DNA from: Leclercia adecarboxylata | GTDB taxonomy: Bacteria; Pseudomonadota; Gammaproteobacteria; Enterobacterales; Enterobacteriaceae | DNA: 64,000 nt | NCBI RefSeq assembly: GCF_006171285.1 | Contig: NZ_CP040888.1 | Location: 263,618-327,617 of the forward strand | Reading direction: 5' to 3' | Part shown: in pieces, positions 9,375-16,631 of the stretch | How the letters are laid out: each line of letters begins with the position of its first letter | Numbering within the stretch: the first letter of the stretch is position 1 | Position numbers and translations under genes: made by a program | The notes under the pieces: generated by a model | Seen by the model: the letters and a program-made list of their open reading frames with translations, nothing else | What the model was told of the DNA's origin: nothing | Databases searched by the model: none

Positions 9375-9396
9375 GGGGTCGTCTCAGAAAACGGAA
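9370..9396. repeat. Left target duplication (TGATC) and outer part of left terminal repeat
   Basis: TGATC at 9370-9374 is followed by the first 22 bases of a Tn21-subgroup 38-bp terminal repeat (GGGGTCGTCTCAGAAAACGG...). The remaining 16 bases are at 10724-10739, beyond the IS4321-like element. The same arrangement is mirrored at the right end. Confidence 0.95.
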
Positions 9397-10723
9397 TCTA
9401 TGGTCACTCCCGTTTTTGCAACACCGATTTTGACGACAAGTTGGCTTGCTTGAATCTATCCGGCGTCTGAATGGGATTTTATTCCCGCGCCTTGATGAGT
9501 TCCGCGCCTGATGAACCTCCAGAAAATATACGGCTTCAATGAGCCTTTCCGTTTTACAGGTTCCTCAACAGGCCGGTGGGCCGTTAGTATCATCAATATC
9601 AGTATTCGCAAAACCAGATCAGTAATTCTTTAAACCGGTGTATTTCTGCCGTTATGCTACATAAGTTTGCTGTCGTGCCGTTAGGGCCCAGGCTATTCTG
9701 GCCAGCTTGTTTGCCAGAGCACAAGTGACGACAAAGTTGCTTTTCCGGCACAGTAAATCCCTGACCCAATCGGCCAATTTGCCAGACTGGTGTTCCAGTT
9801 TTTGTATGAATACCCTGGCACATTGAACCAACAAAGTTCGGATCTTTTTATTACCTCGCTTACTAATTCCCAGCAATGTCGTCCTACCTCCCGTGCTGTA
9901 CTGCCGAGGTACAAGCCCTGTTGCCGCCGCAAAGTCACGGCTGCTGGCGTACTGCTTCCCGTCGCCAATCTCAGTTGAAATAGTACTCGCTGTCAGTGTT
10001 CCGACGCAGGGAATGCTCAGCAAGCGCTGTCCAACCTCATCTTCGTCCAACTTTCGTTTCAACTGGGATTCCAAATCTTTAATCTGCTCAACAAGATAGT
10101 GATAATGCTGTTGTAATTTCAGCAATAACTGGCTGAGGTAAAGAGGCAAACTATTATCCTCAAGAATGGTACTCAGTCGGCTAATAACGGCAGCTCCTCG
10201 GGGAACGCTAATGCCAAATTCCAGCAGAAAAGCATGCATTTGATTGGTTGTTTTTACCTTATCCTGAACCAGGGATTCACGGACACGATGCAGAGCCCGC
10301 ATTGCCTGCTGAGATTCCGTTCTGGGCTGCACAAAACGCATAGACGGACGCGATGCAGCTTCACAAATAGCTTCGGCGTCGACAAAGTCGTTTTTATTGC
10401 TTTTAACGAACGGGCGGACAAATTGTGGTGATATCAGCTTTGGGGAATGCCCCAACTCTTCCAACTTGCGTGCCATAAAGTGAGAACCGCCACAGGCTTC
10501 CATTGCGATGGTTGTAGCGGGGCATGTCGCCAAAAATTCGATCAACTTTGGCCGGGTAAATTTTTTACGGTAAACAGCCTTCCCGCGACGATCCTGGCAA
10601 TGAATATGGAAAGAGTTTTTACCCAGATCGATACCAATGAGCGCAATGTTTTCCATGATAGTTCTCCGAATGAAAGCCTGTCCTCAGCATAGTACCGGGA
10701 AGGAGGGAGTGACCATCTCATTA
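9397..10723 (-). mobile_element. IS4321/IS5075-type IS110-family element, left copy
   Basis: A 1327-bp insertion inside the left 38-bp terminal repeat, splitting it 22+16. The length and the site are those known for IS4321/IS5075, which target Tn21-family terminal repeats. It encodes one transposase. An inverted copy lies at 52318-53644. Confidence 0.93.
9652..10656 (-). CDS. IS110-family transposase (IS1111 subgroup), left copy
   Basis: 334 aa. The N-terminal DEDD nuclease domain begins ALIGIDLGKNSFHIH with the first catalytic Asp, followed by IAMEACGGSH and NDFVDAEAICEA. The C-terminal transposase_20 domain has RLLSIPCVGTLTASTI and the serine-containing GLVPRQYSTGGRTTLLGISKRGNKKIR. Such enzymes integrate without target duplication using a seeker RNA or sequence recognition. 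Protein identical to that of the right copy as far as I can read. Confidence 0.95.
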   Translation of the reverse strand: MENIALIGIDLGKNSFHIHCQDRRGKAVYRKKFTRPKLIEFLATCPATTIAMEACGGSHFMARKLEELGHSPKLISPQFVRPFVKSNKNDFVDAEAICEAASRPSMRFVQPRTESQQAMRALHRVRESLVQDKVKTTNQMHAFLLEFGISVPRGAAVISRLSTILEDNSLPLYLSQLLLKLQQHYHYLVEQIKDLESQLKRKLDEDEVGQRLLSIPCVGTLTASTISTEIGDGKQYASSRDFAAATGLVPRQYSTGGRTTLLGISKRGNKKIRTLLVQCARVFIQKLEHQSGKLADWVRDLLCRKSNFVVTCALANKLARIAWALTARQQTYVA

Positions 10724-10739
10724 AATAAAGCACGCTAAG
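10724..10739. repeat. Inner 16 bases of the left terminal repeat
   Basis: AATAAAGCACGCTAAG, the inner portion of the 38-bp Tn21-type repeat separated from its outer portion by the IS4321-like element. The tnpR stop codon lies within it. Confidence 0.9.
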
Positions 10740-11292
10740 CGTGCGTGGAGGCTGGCACCCAGCGGTACAGCGTCGGAATGGACACGCCGAGGTTCTTGGC
10801 CACGTCCTTGGGCGGCACCCCGCTGGCCAGCAGCTTCTTGGCCGACTCGATCTTGCTGTCGGTCATCTTCGGCTTGCGGCCGCCTTTGCGGCCGAGCTGC
10901 TTGGCGACTTCCAGCCCGGCGCGGGTGCGCTCGACGGTCAGCTCGCGCTCCATTTCGGCAAGGCTCGCCATGACGTGGAAGAAGAACCGCCCGGATGGTG
11001 TGCCGGTGTCGATGGAGTCGGTGAGGCTCCTGAACTGGACACCGTGCTTGTGCAGATCGCCGACCAGATCGACCAGTTGCTTGACCGACCGGCCCAGCCG
11101 GTCGAGCTTCCAGACGACCAAAGTATCGCCTTCGCGCAGCATTTCGAGCGTCTTGGCCAAGCCAGGCCGGTCTGCCCGCGTGCCACTCACCTTGTCCTCG
11201 AAGACCTTTTTACATCCGGCCTTGCTCAAGGCTTCGCGTTGCAGCTCCAGGTTCTGATCCTGCGTCGAGACGCGCGCATAGCCAATCAACAT
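10735..11292 (-). CDS. tnpR: Serine recombinase/resolvase of the Tn3-family transposon
   Basis: 185 aa, a full-length small serine recombinase. GYARVSTQDQNLELQ at the N-terminus contains the catalytic Ser (residue 8); GDTLVVWKLDRLGRSVKQL is the conserved active-site helix with the Arg pair; a C-terminal helix-turn-helix of the Hin type (GVPPKDVAKNLGVSIPTLYRWVP) follows. It would resolve cointegrates or invert DNA. The stop codon sits inside the left terminal repeat, so it is the terminal gene of the transposon. The start overlaps the end of the 123-aa gene by a few bases. Confidence 0.9.
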   Translation of the reverse strand: MLIGYARVSTQDQNLELQREALSKAGCKKVFEDKVSGTRADRPGLAKTLEMLREGDTLVVWKLDRLGRSVKQLVDLVGDLHKHGVQFRSLTDSIDTGTPSGRFFFHVMASLAEMERELTVERTRAGLEVAKQLGRKGGRKPKMTDSKIESAKKLLASGVPPKDVAKNLGVSIPTLYRWVPASTHA

Positions 11293-11657
11293 GGCTTGTC
11301 TCGCGCCCGGTCGATGCGTTCCTGCATCGCCTGCATCACTTCTTCGTGGGTGTACGATCTGGCGTTGGCGTCGGTGGCTTGCCGCAGGGCTTCCTCAACC
11401 TCGCGCGTCATCCGCTCGTAATCCTCCGGCCACAGCGCTTGCTCCATGCGCAGCGACGCCTGACTCAGCAGGTGCAGCAGGCTGAACAGCCGCATGTCGT
11501 TGGTGGCGACGATGCGCTCCCGAATCTGCTCCTGAATAGCTTCGCTAGCCCGATGCGCTTGTGGTGTGGCAGTCCCCTCGTAGTCAGCGGGGAATTCCGC
11601 TTCCTCGGCAATCCTTGCCCAGGCGCTGGCCAGCGCCTCGATGGTTGACGTGCTCAT
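11286..11657 (-). CDS. Hypothetical helical protein, 123 aa, in resolvase operon
   Basis: Not recognised. It is acidic and almost wholly helical by composition, with EQIRERIVATND and a C-terminal EEVMQAMQERIDRARDK helix that recalls small antitoxins or coiled-coil accessory proteins. I chose the ATG at 11657 (MSTSTIEALAS); longer reading into the neighbouring membrane gene is not supported. Its stop overlaps the tnpR start, and its start overlaps the stop of the membrane protein gene, so four genes appear to be co-translated. Confidence 0.55.
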   Translation of the reverse strand: MSTSTIEALASAWARIAEEAEFPADYEGTATPQAHRASEAIQEQIRERIVATNDMRLFSLLHLLSQASLRMEQALWPEDYERMTREVEEALRQATDANARSYTHEEVMQAMQERIDRARDKPC

Positions 11658-12154
11658 TTCCGCCGCTCCTGTGCTCTTTGGCGAATCAACCGGCCAAGGG
11701 GCCTCGACGCGAAAACCAGCAGCATCACGCCTATCGGATACCAGGTCGAGAAGACCACCAAGGCATCGAAGGCTGGCCGTCCGGTGTTGGTAGGCAGTAC
11801 GGCGGTCACAGCCATCAACCCGCCGACCGTCCAGATGATGCGCCACACGTAGGGCATCACGCGGGGCACGTAGCCGTCATCGAAAGCGGTCTGGTAGTAG
11901 CGGCGCAGGCCGCGCTCGGCAAGCGCCTGGCGCTGCCGCTCCGACAGCGCATCCGTCCGGCCATACCAGCGCCGGAATGGTGGACAGCGCAGCAGCAAAG
12001 GGGTGAAGAGGATCATCACCGCCACGATCGCGACACCCCACGCCATGACGGCGCCGGCATCGGGCCGCTTGGCGTTCTCGATCACGGGCGCGAAGACGCC
12101 CGGAGCACCGATCATCCAGAACAGCGCAATGTGCTGATGGAAGGAGAGCTTCAT
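11654..12154 (-). CDS. Hypothetical inner-membrane protein, 166 aa
   Basis: Four likely transmembrane segments: near residues 8-25 (ALFWMIGAPGVFAPVI), 35-58 (AGAVMAWGVAIVAVMILFTPLLL), about 105-125 (IIWTVGGLMAVTAVLP) and 135-155 (YPIGVMLLVFASRPLG). A positively charged loop (RRWYGRTDALSERQRQALAERGLRR, part) lies between the second and third. The ATG at 12154 overlaps the preceding stop (ATGA). Function unknown; it is part of the left-end accessory operon. Confidence 0.6.
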   Translation of the reverse strand: MKLSFHQHIALFWMIGAPGVFAPVIENAKRPDAGAVMAWGVAIVAVMILFTPLLLRCPPFRRWYGRTDALSERQRQALAERGLRRYYQTAFDDGYVPRVMPYVWRIIWTVGGLMAVTAVLPTNTGRPAFDALVVFSTWYPIGVMLLVFASRPLGRLIRQRAQERRK

Positions 12155-12477
12155 TTGCTCATCCACTTGCGCAGCAGGCGCTTTTTCAGGGAGGCGCGTT
12201 CTTGCGGGTTGCGTCCCTTGTGATTGGCGATGCGATCCGCCGTGGCGGCCTGGCGCTTGACGGGCCAGTAGGAGCGGCCATCCTTGCCCATCGACCAGAC
12301 GCTGCTGGCCTGGTTTTCCAGCAGGGGCAGATGGGCGCTCAGGGCTTCGGGCGACGCGCTGGTCAGCGCCGTGCGCTCACGGGTGCGCCAGCGCTGATGC
12401 CAGAGCTTCTTGTCCTCGCGCTCGCTGCCGCAGGTCGTGTGCCCGACGATGGGTGTTTTGCGGCGGCTGCGGCTCAT
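12151..12477 (-). CDS. Hypothetical basic protein, 108 aa
   Basis: Very rich in Arg and Lys (SRSRRKTPIVGHTTCGSERED at the start, SLKKRLLRKWMSK at the end), suggesting nucleic-acid or ribosome contact, but no fold is recognised. First gene of the overlapping set that leads to tnpR. Confidence 0.5.
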   Translation of the reverse strand: MSRSRRKTPIVGHTTCGSEREDKKLWHQRWRTRERTALTSASPEALSAHLPLLENQASSVWSMGKDGRSYWPVKRQAATADRIANHKGRNPQERASLKKRLLRKWMSK

Positions 12478-12731
12478 AACGTAGTGGTCTCCAAGAACAT
12501 TCAGGACTGATCCCAGGCGTCGATGGTCAAGACCTGATCGGCAGGACAGGCGGCTACGCGGTCGGGAACTGGATGGTGTTCAGTCTCATGCCGACCCCAT
12601 TCGATTGATCGCGTCGCTTGCGGCACGCTGCGACGCAAGGAGGTTTGCGACCTGGTTTAGCAGCCGTGTCCGCTGCATGTCTGTTACCTATCTCCCCGAC
12701 CGCTCATTGGACCAACTCCAGAGATTGGGCT

Positions 12732-13088
12732 CTATCGCTCAGCCAATACGAAACCGGCATTGGCTGATGCCACAACCGAGACGAACACAAATGGCTCGGT
12801 ACCTGTATTTCGCGCCCCGTGCACTTGGCCCGGTCTTGCCACGGCTATCTCACCTTCCCTGAGGGCACGAACAATCCCATTGCCCTGAAAGTAATCAGCC
12901 ATTCCCGACAAAACAGTCCACGTGTCTTGGCCGTGAGGATGAATGTGAGCCGCAATTTCCTGCCCGGGATGGACATGCCAAACCACGATAATTGAGTCTC
13001 GGGTTTCAAGCACAACGGAACGAATAGGCTCGCCTTCGGACGGCTGAACATACTCGGCTACAGAAAATATTCTCGATTCAACAGTCAT
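12732..13088 (-). CDS. Cupin-domain protein
   Basis: 118 aa, a single cupin barrel. The metal motif is seen as HVHPGQEIAAHIHPHGQDTW followed by GEIAVARPGQVHGARN, giving the usual three His plus a Glu. Such small cupins bind a metal and act as sensors or dioxygenase-like enzymes. The ATG at 13088 overlaps the end of the hepT gene, with GAGGGA upstream. Its substrate cannot be told. A longer frame upstream overlaps hepT and is not used. Confidence 0.7.
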   Translation of the reverse strand: MTVESRIFSVAEYVQPSEGEPIRSVVLETRDSIIVVWHVHPGQEIAAHIHPHGQDTWTVLSGMADYFQGNGIVRALREGEIAVARPGQVHGARNTGTEPFVFVSVVASANAGFVLAER

Positions 13089-13479
13089 CGGAGATCCCTC
13101 TTTCACAGTTGTCGTTACGGTCTTCATCGTCGGCATCCTGACGCACGGCGGGCAATTGCTGGAGCAACGCCGGCAGCCATTCCTGTACCGTCTCCCACAC
13201 CACATCGAGGTTGATGTCGAAATAGCCGTGAGCCATGCGATTACGCATATTGCGCATGCTGCGCCACGGCACGTCGGCATGCGCCTGGGTGAACTCGACG
13301 TAGCCATCCATCACCTTTGTGGCCGCCTCGCCGATGACGATCAGGCTCATGATGACGGCCTGCTGGGTGCGCTTGTCGGCCAAGAAGTCGTCCTTGGCCA
13401 TCCCTTCCACGAAGCTGCGCGCATCGGTTGCGGCCTGCTGAATGTGGTCGAGGTAATCGGGCAGGCGGTTCTCGCTCAT
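13078..13479 (-). CDS. hepT: HepT-like HEPN ribonuclease toxin
   Basis: 133 aa. The HEPN motif R-x4-H-x-Y is present as RNRMAHGY, in the usual place about two thirds along. HEPN toxins of this class cleave tRNA or mRNA; the partner MntA AMPylates the Tyr of the motif to silence it. The start ATG overlaps the mntA stop. The last ~20 residues (DADDEDRNDNCERG...) are an acidic tail that overlaps the cupin gene and may be dispensable. Confidence 0.85.
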   Translation of the reverse strand: MSENRLPDYLDHIQQAATDARSFVEGMAKDDFLADKRTQQAVIMSLIVIGEAATKVMDGYVEFTQAHADVPWRSMRNMRNRMAHGYFDINLDVVWETVQEWLPALLQQLPAVRQDADDEDRNDNCERGISDDC

Positions 13480-13766
13480 ATCGGTTGCGCCTCCGCGAGC
13501 ACCTTGGCCCGGAACTTCGGCGGCAGGTCGCCGGGAGTCAGCAGATCGACGTCAACGCCGAGCAGCGATTTCAGTTCTTCTTCCAAATCGCCCAAGTCCA
13601 ACAACGTGGCACCGGGCAGCGCATCGACCAACAGGTCGAGGTCGCTGCCATCCCGGTCGGTGCCATGCAGCACCGAGCCGAAGACGCGCGGGTTCGCGGC
13701 GCGAAAGCGGCCTACCGCTTCACGCACTGCGCTTCGCTTCATGTCAAGCACAACAGACGGTCGCAT
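13476..13766 (-). CDS. mntA: MntA-like minimal nucleotidyltransferase antitoxin
   Basis: 96 aa. The nucleotidyltransferase signature GS-x10-DxD is complete (FGSVLHGTDRDGSDLDLLVD), and the family's third acidic residue may be the Asp of DVDLL. It should AMPylate and neutralise HepT. The ATG at 13766 has AAGGA at good distance; the ATG at 13772 has none. It is the first gene of the hepT/mntA pair and lies just inside the Tn402-like remnant's left flank. Confidence 0.85.
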   Translation of the reverse strand: MRPSVVLDMKRSAVREAVGRFRAANPRVFGSVLHGTDRDGSDLDLLVDALPGATLLDLGDLEEELKSLLGVDVDLLTPGDLPPKFRAKVLAEAQPI

Positions 13767-13900
13767 GCGCATCCTTTCTTATCGAAACTCGTTGAGATGA
13801 TATGCAATCAAGAATAGAATTTCAAGAACTATTTTCGAGAATCGCAATGCCTTGATTCCCGTGCCGCGCTGTCGTTTTCAGAAGGCGACTGCACGAAATA

Positions 13901-14476
13901 TCAGGAGTCGGCTGCACTGCCAGAACTGGCCGCCTGCAAGGCAGCGTAGAGAGCGGTTTTTCCTACCTTGAGGCGTGCGGCGGCCTCGCGGACATTCAAG
14001 CCGTTGGCGACAAGCTCCCGCGCTCGTTGCAACTTGTCGGCAGTGACAACCGGCTTGCGTCCGCCTTTGCGCCCGCGTGCGGCGGCAGCGGTCAACCCGG
14101 CCTTGGTGCGCTCGCGGATCAGGTCGCGCTCGAACTGGCCCAGCGCACCGAACACATGGAAGATGAGCCGTCCGCCCGGCGTGGTGGTGTCGATGTTTTC
14201 AGTCAACGAGCGGAAGCCGACGCCCCGTGCTTCCAGCTTGCCGACCGTCTCAATCAGGTGCGGCAGGGAGCGGCCAAGCCGATCCAGCCGCCAGACGACC
14301 AGCACATCGCCATCGCGCAGATAAGCCAGCGCATCGGCCAAGCCGGGCCGGTCTGCCTTGGCCCCGGATGCCGTGTCCTCGAAAACCCGTTCGCAGCCTG
14401 CATTGCGCAGCGCATCCGTCTGCAAGGCGGTGTCCTGTTCCGCCGTCGATACCCGCGCATAGCCGATGAGTGCCAT
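13901..14476 (-). CDS. Serine resolvase of the Tn402-like remnant (TniR-like)
   Basis: 191 aa, complete. Catalytic serine in GYARVSTAEQDT (residue 9), GDVLVVWRLDRLGRSLPHL, GRLIFHVFGALGQFERDLIRER and a C-terminal helix-turn-helix (GLNVREAAARLKVGKTALYAAL). The first gene base lies just inside the left Tn402-type end, and res-like repeats lie directly upstream, the normal tniR-res order. About half-identical in pattern to the tnpR at 10735, so the transposon now has two different resolvases. Confidence 0.85.
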   Translation of the reverse strand: MALIGYARVSTAEQDTALQTDALRNAGCERVFEDTASGAKADRPGLADALAYLRDGDVLVVWRLDRLGRSLPHLIETVGKLEARGVGFRSLTENIDTTTPGGRLIFHVFGALGQFERDLIRERTKAGLTAAAARGRKGGRKPVVTADKLQRARELVANGLNVREAAARLKVGKTALYAALQAASSGSAADS

Positions 14477-14602
14477 TTCCGCCCATTTGTCCGTTATACC
14501 GTCCGCCTATCTTATTGTCCGTCATCCCGTTGCGCAAGATGTTTTCGGACAGGCGTCCGGTTTGGCCGCCTAATGATCGTTTGGCGGACAAGGCGACTGG
14601 CA
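14477..14602. promoter_or_regulatory. Probable res site of the Tn402-like remnant
   Basis: Upstream of the resolvase gene are several copies of a TGTCCG/CGGACA core in both orientations (near 14489, 14517, 14545 and 14585). This clustering immediately before a resolvase start fits a res recombination site. Subsite boundaries are not defined. Confidence 0.5.
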
Positions 14603-14807
14603 TCAGCCGAACAGCTCGCTATGGGAGCCAAGCCGCGCCAGTCGCAGGGTGTCGGCGTCGGACTTGCGGTAGATCAGCAGCAGGTCGGGCTTGATGTGGC
14701 ATTCGCGGTAGCCCGCCCAATCGCCGGAAAGATCGTGGTCGCGGTATCGCACATCCAGGGGCTGATCGGTCGCCAGCGCGACCAGAACCGGCTTGAGGTC
14801 ATCATTC
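14603..14807 (-). pseudogene. YafQ/RelE-like toxin, 5'-truncated
   Basis: The C-terminal 67 residues of a YafQ-family mRNA interferase: LDVRYRDHDLSGDWAGYRECHIKPDLLLIYRK followed by LRLARLGSHSELFG. The H-x-L-x-G-x-W...RECHI...DLLLIY pattern is diagnostic. The N-terminus is replaced by the Tn402-like end, producing an open frame that runs on into a LysR fragment (14903-15031); that fused frame is an artefact of the junction. No antitoxin gene remains. Confidence 0.75.
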
Positions 14808-14902
14808 GTGCAGCGGACTCCTGATACTGTTCGTTCAATAGACGACTGCACAACAGCCTTCAAACCGCGTTGTCTGGTGCAGTCGTCTTCTGAAAATGAC
14901 AA

Positions 14903-15031
14903 CAGCTGCACACGTCGGCTGACGGTGGATTGCGATATCGATAGGCGCTCCGCCGCTCGGCGGAAGCTGCCGGCCTCGGCGACCTGAACGGCGTACTTCA
15001 GGTATCGGAGATCAAGAGTCAGGTCGGGCAT
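14903..15031 (-). pseudogene. LysR-family regulator, N-terminal fragment
   Basis: 43 codons reading DLRYLKYAVQVAEAGSFRRAAERLSISQSTVSRRVQ, an almost complete LysR helix-turn-helix, cut by the Tn402-type end at 14902. It marks the left edge of the GC-rich, sphingomonad-like block. Confidence 0.75.
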
Positions 15032-15219
15032 GAGACCCGTCCTATCATACCGGCGGTCTCATCGGCGAACCGCCTGCGCCCGGTGAGCGGCACCCATGCA
15101 CGTCCACTTTCATCGAGCCCACCCCCGCTAGCGCCTGGGGAACGAGCACGTCCGTTGATCTCAGATGTGGAATCCGAGCTGAGCCCCTCAATGAGCATGA
15201 CCATGTCCGAATCTGTCAT
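15019..15219 (-). CDS. Possible small protein, 66 aa
   Basis: ATG at 15219 (MTDSDMVMLIEGLSSD), ending with a TGA that overlaps the start of the LysR fragment. The acidic start and the coupling make it plausible as a small gene upstream of the former lysR, but no family is recognised and the base composition of this region keeps many frames open. Confidence 0.3.
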   Translation of the reverse strand: MTDSDMVMLIEGLSSDSTSEINGRARSPGASGGGLDESGRAWVPLTGRRRFADETAGMIGRVSCPT

Positions 15220-15260
15220 AGATGCATGCGGCGGTCATACATTTTCACACGCTTGAAGTC

Positions 15261-15275
15261 TATGCGCGAAGCATA
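15261..15275. promoter_or_regulatory. Block A operator-like palindrome, site 1
   Basis: TATGC-GCGAA-GCATA, about 13 bp before the start of the truncated marR gene. It belongs to the same ATATGCG/CGCATAT series as the sites at 15539, 16604, 20523, 20562, 21561 and 30566. Confidence 0.5.
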
Positions 15276-15287
15276 TATTCTTGCGGT

Positions 15288-15494
15288 ATGGAGCCTGAGG
15301 TTGCCAAGTACCATTTAGGTGCACTCGCGTTGGCCGTTGCAGACAGCATCGCCAGTGTCTCGGCCTCGTTTTCACCAAGCGGCCCGGGGACCGCCGTGAT
15401 GGTGTTACTCAGCATGGAGCCCGGACTGCCGATCAGCGTTTTGGCTACCTCGATCGGGCTTTCTCATGCCGGGACGGTGCGATTGATCGAGTGA
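15288..15494 (+). pseudogene. MarR-family regulator, N-terminal fragment
   Basis: 68 codons aligning with the first part of the complete MarR at 16632 (MEPEVAKYHLGALALAVADSI against MDGPRDRNIFGAFALMISDDI, then GLSHAGTVRLIE against GLSHAGTVRLVD). The frame ends right after the start of the recognition helix, so DNA binding is lost. The rest of the gene was probably deleted at the junction before the doxX-like gene. Confidence 0.7.
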
Positions 15495-15538
15495 GGCAGC
15501 GAAGCGCGAGCCAGCCGCTCGACATATCTCGCTTATTA

Positions 15539-15559
15539 GTATATGCGTCGCGCATATAC
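15539..15559. promoter_or_regulatory. Block A operator, site 2 (best match)
   Basis: A near-perfect palindrome: GTATATGCG and CGCATATAC arms around a 3-bp centre, 71 bp upstream of the DUF417 gene. Its size and symmetry fit a dimeric MarR-type repressor. Confidence 0.65.
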
Positions 15560-15630
15560 TGCAACGCCTGCCCGAAGCACGTAGACGACGTTCGTGACGT
15601 TCCCACGGGACCACTGTTGAGGAATTTTAG

Positions 15631-16119
15631 ATGAGCATTTTCGACCGTTATGAATTTCTTGTCCCCGAGCACGGTCGGAGGGATCTTGGCCTGCTTAGAT
15701 GGGCTCTCGTGATCGTATTTCTGTGGTTCGGCGCGATGAAGTTCACAGCGTACGAGGCCTATGGTATCGCCCCGTTTATCGAACACAGCCCGATCATGAA
15801 TTGGCTCGGCATGTTCGGGACGCAGGGGCAAAGCTATTTCATCGGCGTTATCGAGTTATCGACCGGTCTCGTTCTGATCCTTGGTGCATTTCGTCCACTC
15901 TTCTCTGCGCTAGGCGCACTAATGTCAGCAGCGACCTATCTGATCACGCTGACCTTTTTCATCACCACTCCAGGTGTCGCGGAGCAGACTGCCGGCGGCT
16001 TTCCTGCGATTTCGGCTGCACCAGGGCAGTTTCTACTGAAGGACGCAGTTCTGCTAGCGGCGTCCCTCGTGCTGCTGCGTGCTTCGGTCCGCCACAGAGG
16101 GGCGCTTGTGCTCTCGTGA
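15631..16119 (+). CDS. YkgB/RclC-like DUF417 inner-membrane protein
   Basis: 162 aa. The DUF417 pattern is clear: LRWALVIVFLWFGAMKFTAYEAYGIAPFIEHSPIM, then GVIELSTGLVLILGAF, a third helix, TFFITTPGV and GQFLLKDAVLLAASL. Four transmembrane helices are expected. The E. coli member RclC is part of the RclR regulon and supports survival in hypochlorous acid. ATG at 15631 with GAGG upstream, and the palindrome at 15539 in its promoter. DoxX is the related alternative name. A second homologue is at 46417-46932. Confidence 0.8.
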   Translation: MSIFDRYEFLVPEHGRRDLGLLRWALVIVFLWFGAMKFTAYEAYGIAPFIEHSPIMNWLGMFGTQGQSYFIGVIELSTGLVLILGAFRPLFSALGALMSAATYLITLTFFITTPGVAEQTAGGFPAISAAPGQFLLKDAVLLAASLVLLRASVRHRGALVLS

Positions 16120-16159
16120 CTGTGGTCCTCTCGTGACGGCGGGCGTGCAAATCCTGCAG

Positions 16160-16360
16160 AACCTCCGCGGGGCATGGATGCTCCGTCGCGATATCGAGCC
16201 CGGAGGCGCTCAGCTGCATGGCGACGCGGTCTTCGCCCGTTTCGCCGCAATCCCCGACGTCGTGGAGCACGGACTGTTCCTCAATGGGATTGATACAATC
16301 GTGATCGCGCGCGGTGACACGATGGAAGTGCGACGCCGGGGGCAAGCTAGGTCTCGCTGA
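16160..16360 (+). pseudogene. Ribose-5-phosphate isomerase A, C-terminal remnant
   Basis: The frame ending at 16360 contains FAAIPDVVEHGLFLNGIDTIVIARGD, which resembles the RpiA C-terminal signature (IPGVVEHGLF...). No N-terminal part is present, so this is a non-functional scar. The assignment rests on about 30 residues. Confidence 0.4.
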
Positions 16361-16603
16361 TCTGCACCTGCGCGGCCTGGATGACAGCGCTGACGCGGAG
16401 TGATTCTCGGGCGCGACCTACGGCGATTCCGAGCGAAAAGGCTTGCCCTATAGCCGCCAGGTATCAACGGTTCCGCGGCCTTAACGAGCCGGACCCGTTT
16501 TTTTCGGCGCGCTCGATCAGTCGAAATCCTCCGAAACCCTTCTAAAACAGGACATTTTCCACAAGCCGCGCGGAGGAAGAGGACCACGGTATGGCTTGCT
16601 GTC

Positions 16604-16622
16604 TATGCTCCGCGCACATATA
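16604..16622. promoter_or_regulatory. Block A operator-like palindrome, site 3
   Basis: TATGC-TCCGC-GCACATATA, ending 10 bp before the marR start at 16632. It is an imperfect copy of the block A palindrome, in a position suited to autorepression. Confidence 0.45.
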
Positions 16623-16631
16623 GATGTGGCA

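Larger units (their letters stand above)
13870..14902. mobile_element. Tn402/Tn5053-family remnant (1033 bp)
   Basis: Both ends carry the family's 25-bp terminal repeat: TGTCGTTTTCAGAAGGCGAC... at 13870-13894 and, inverted, the TGTCATTTTCAGAAGACGAC... version at 14878-14902. Behind each is a second, weaker repeat (ATATCAGGAGTCGGCTGCAC at the left; TATCAGGAGTCCGCTGCAC near 14808 at the right). Inside are a resolvase gene, a res-like region and a toxin fragment; tniA, tniB and tniQ are absent. No 5-bp duplication is seen around the ends (CGCGC versus ACAGC). Confidence 0.75.

Noticed and set aside
10741..11421. 226-aa open frame opposite tnpR
   Set aside because: Complete overlap with resolvase and its upstream gene on the other strand; sequence has no domain character.
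14603..15031. Single 142-aa LysR-like regulator
   Set aside because: Only its first 43 codons are LysR; the rest is a transposon end and a YafQ fragment.
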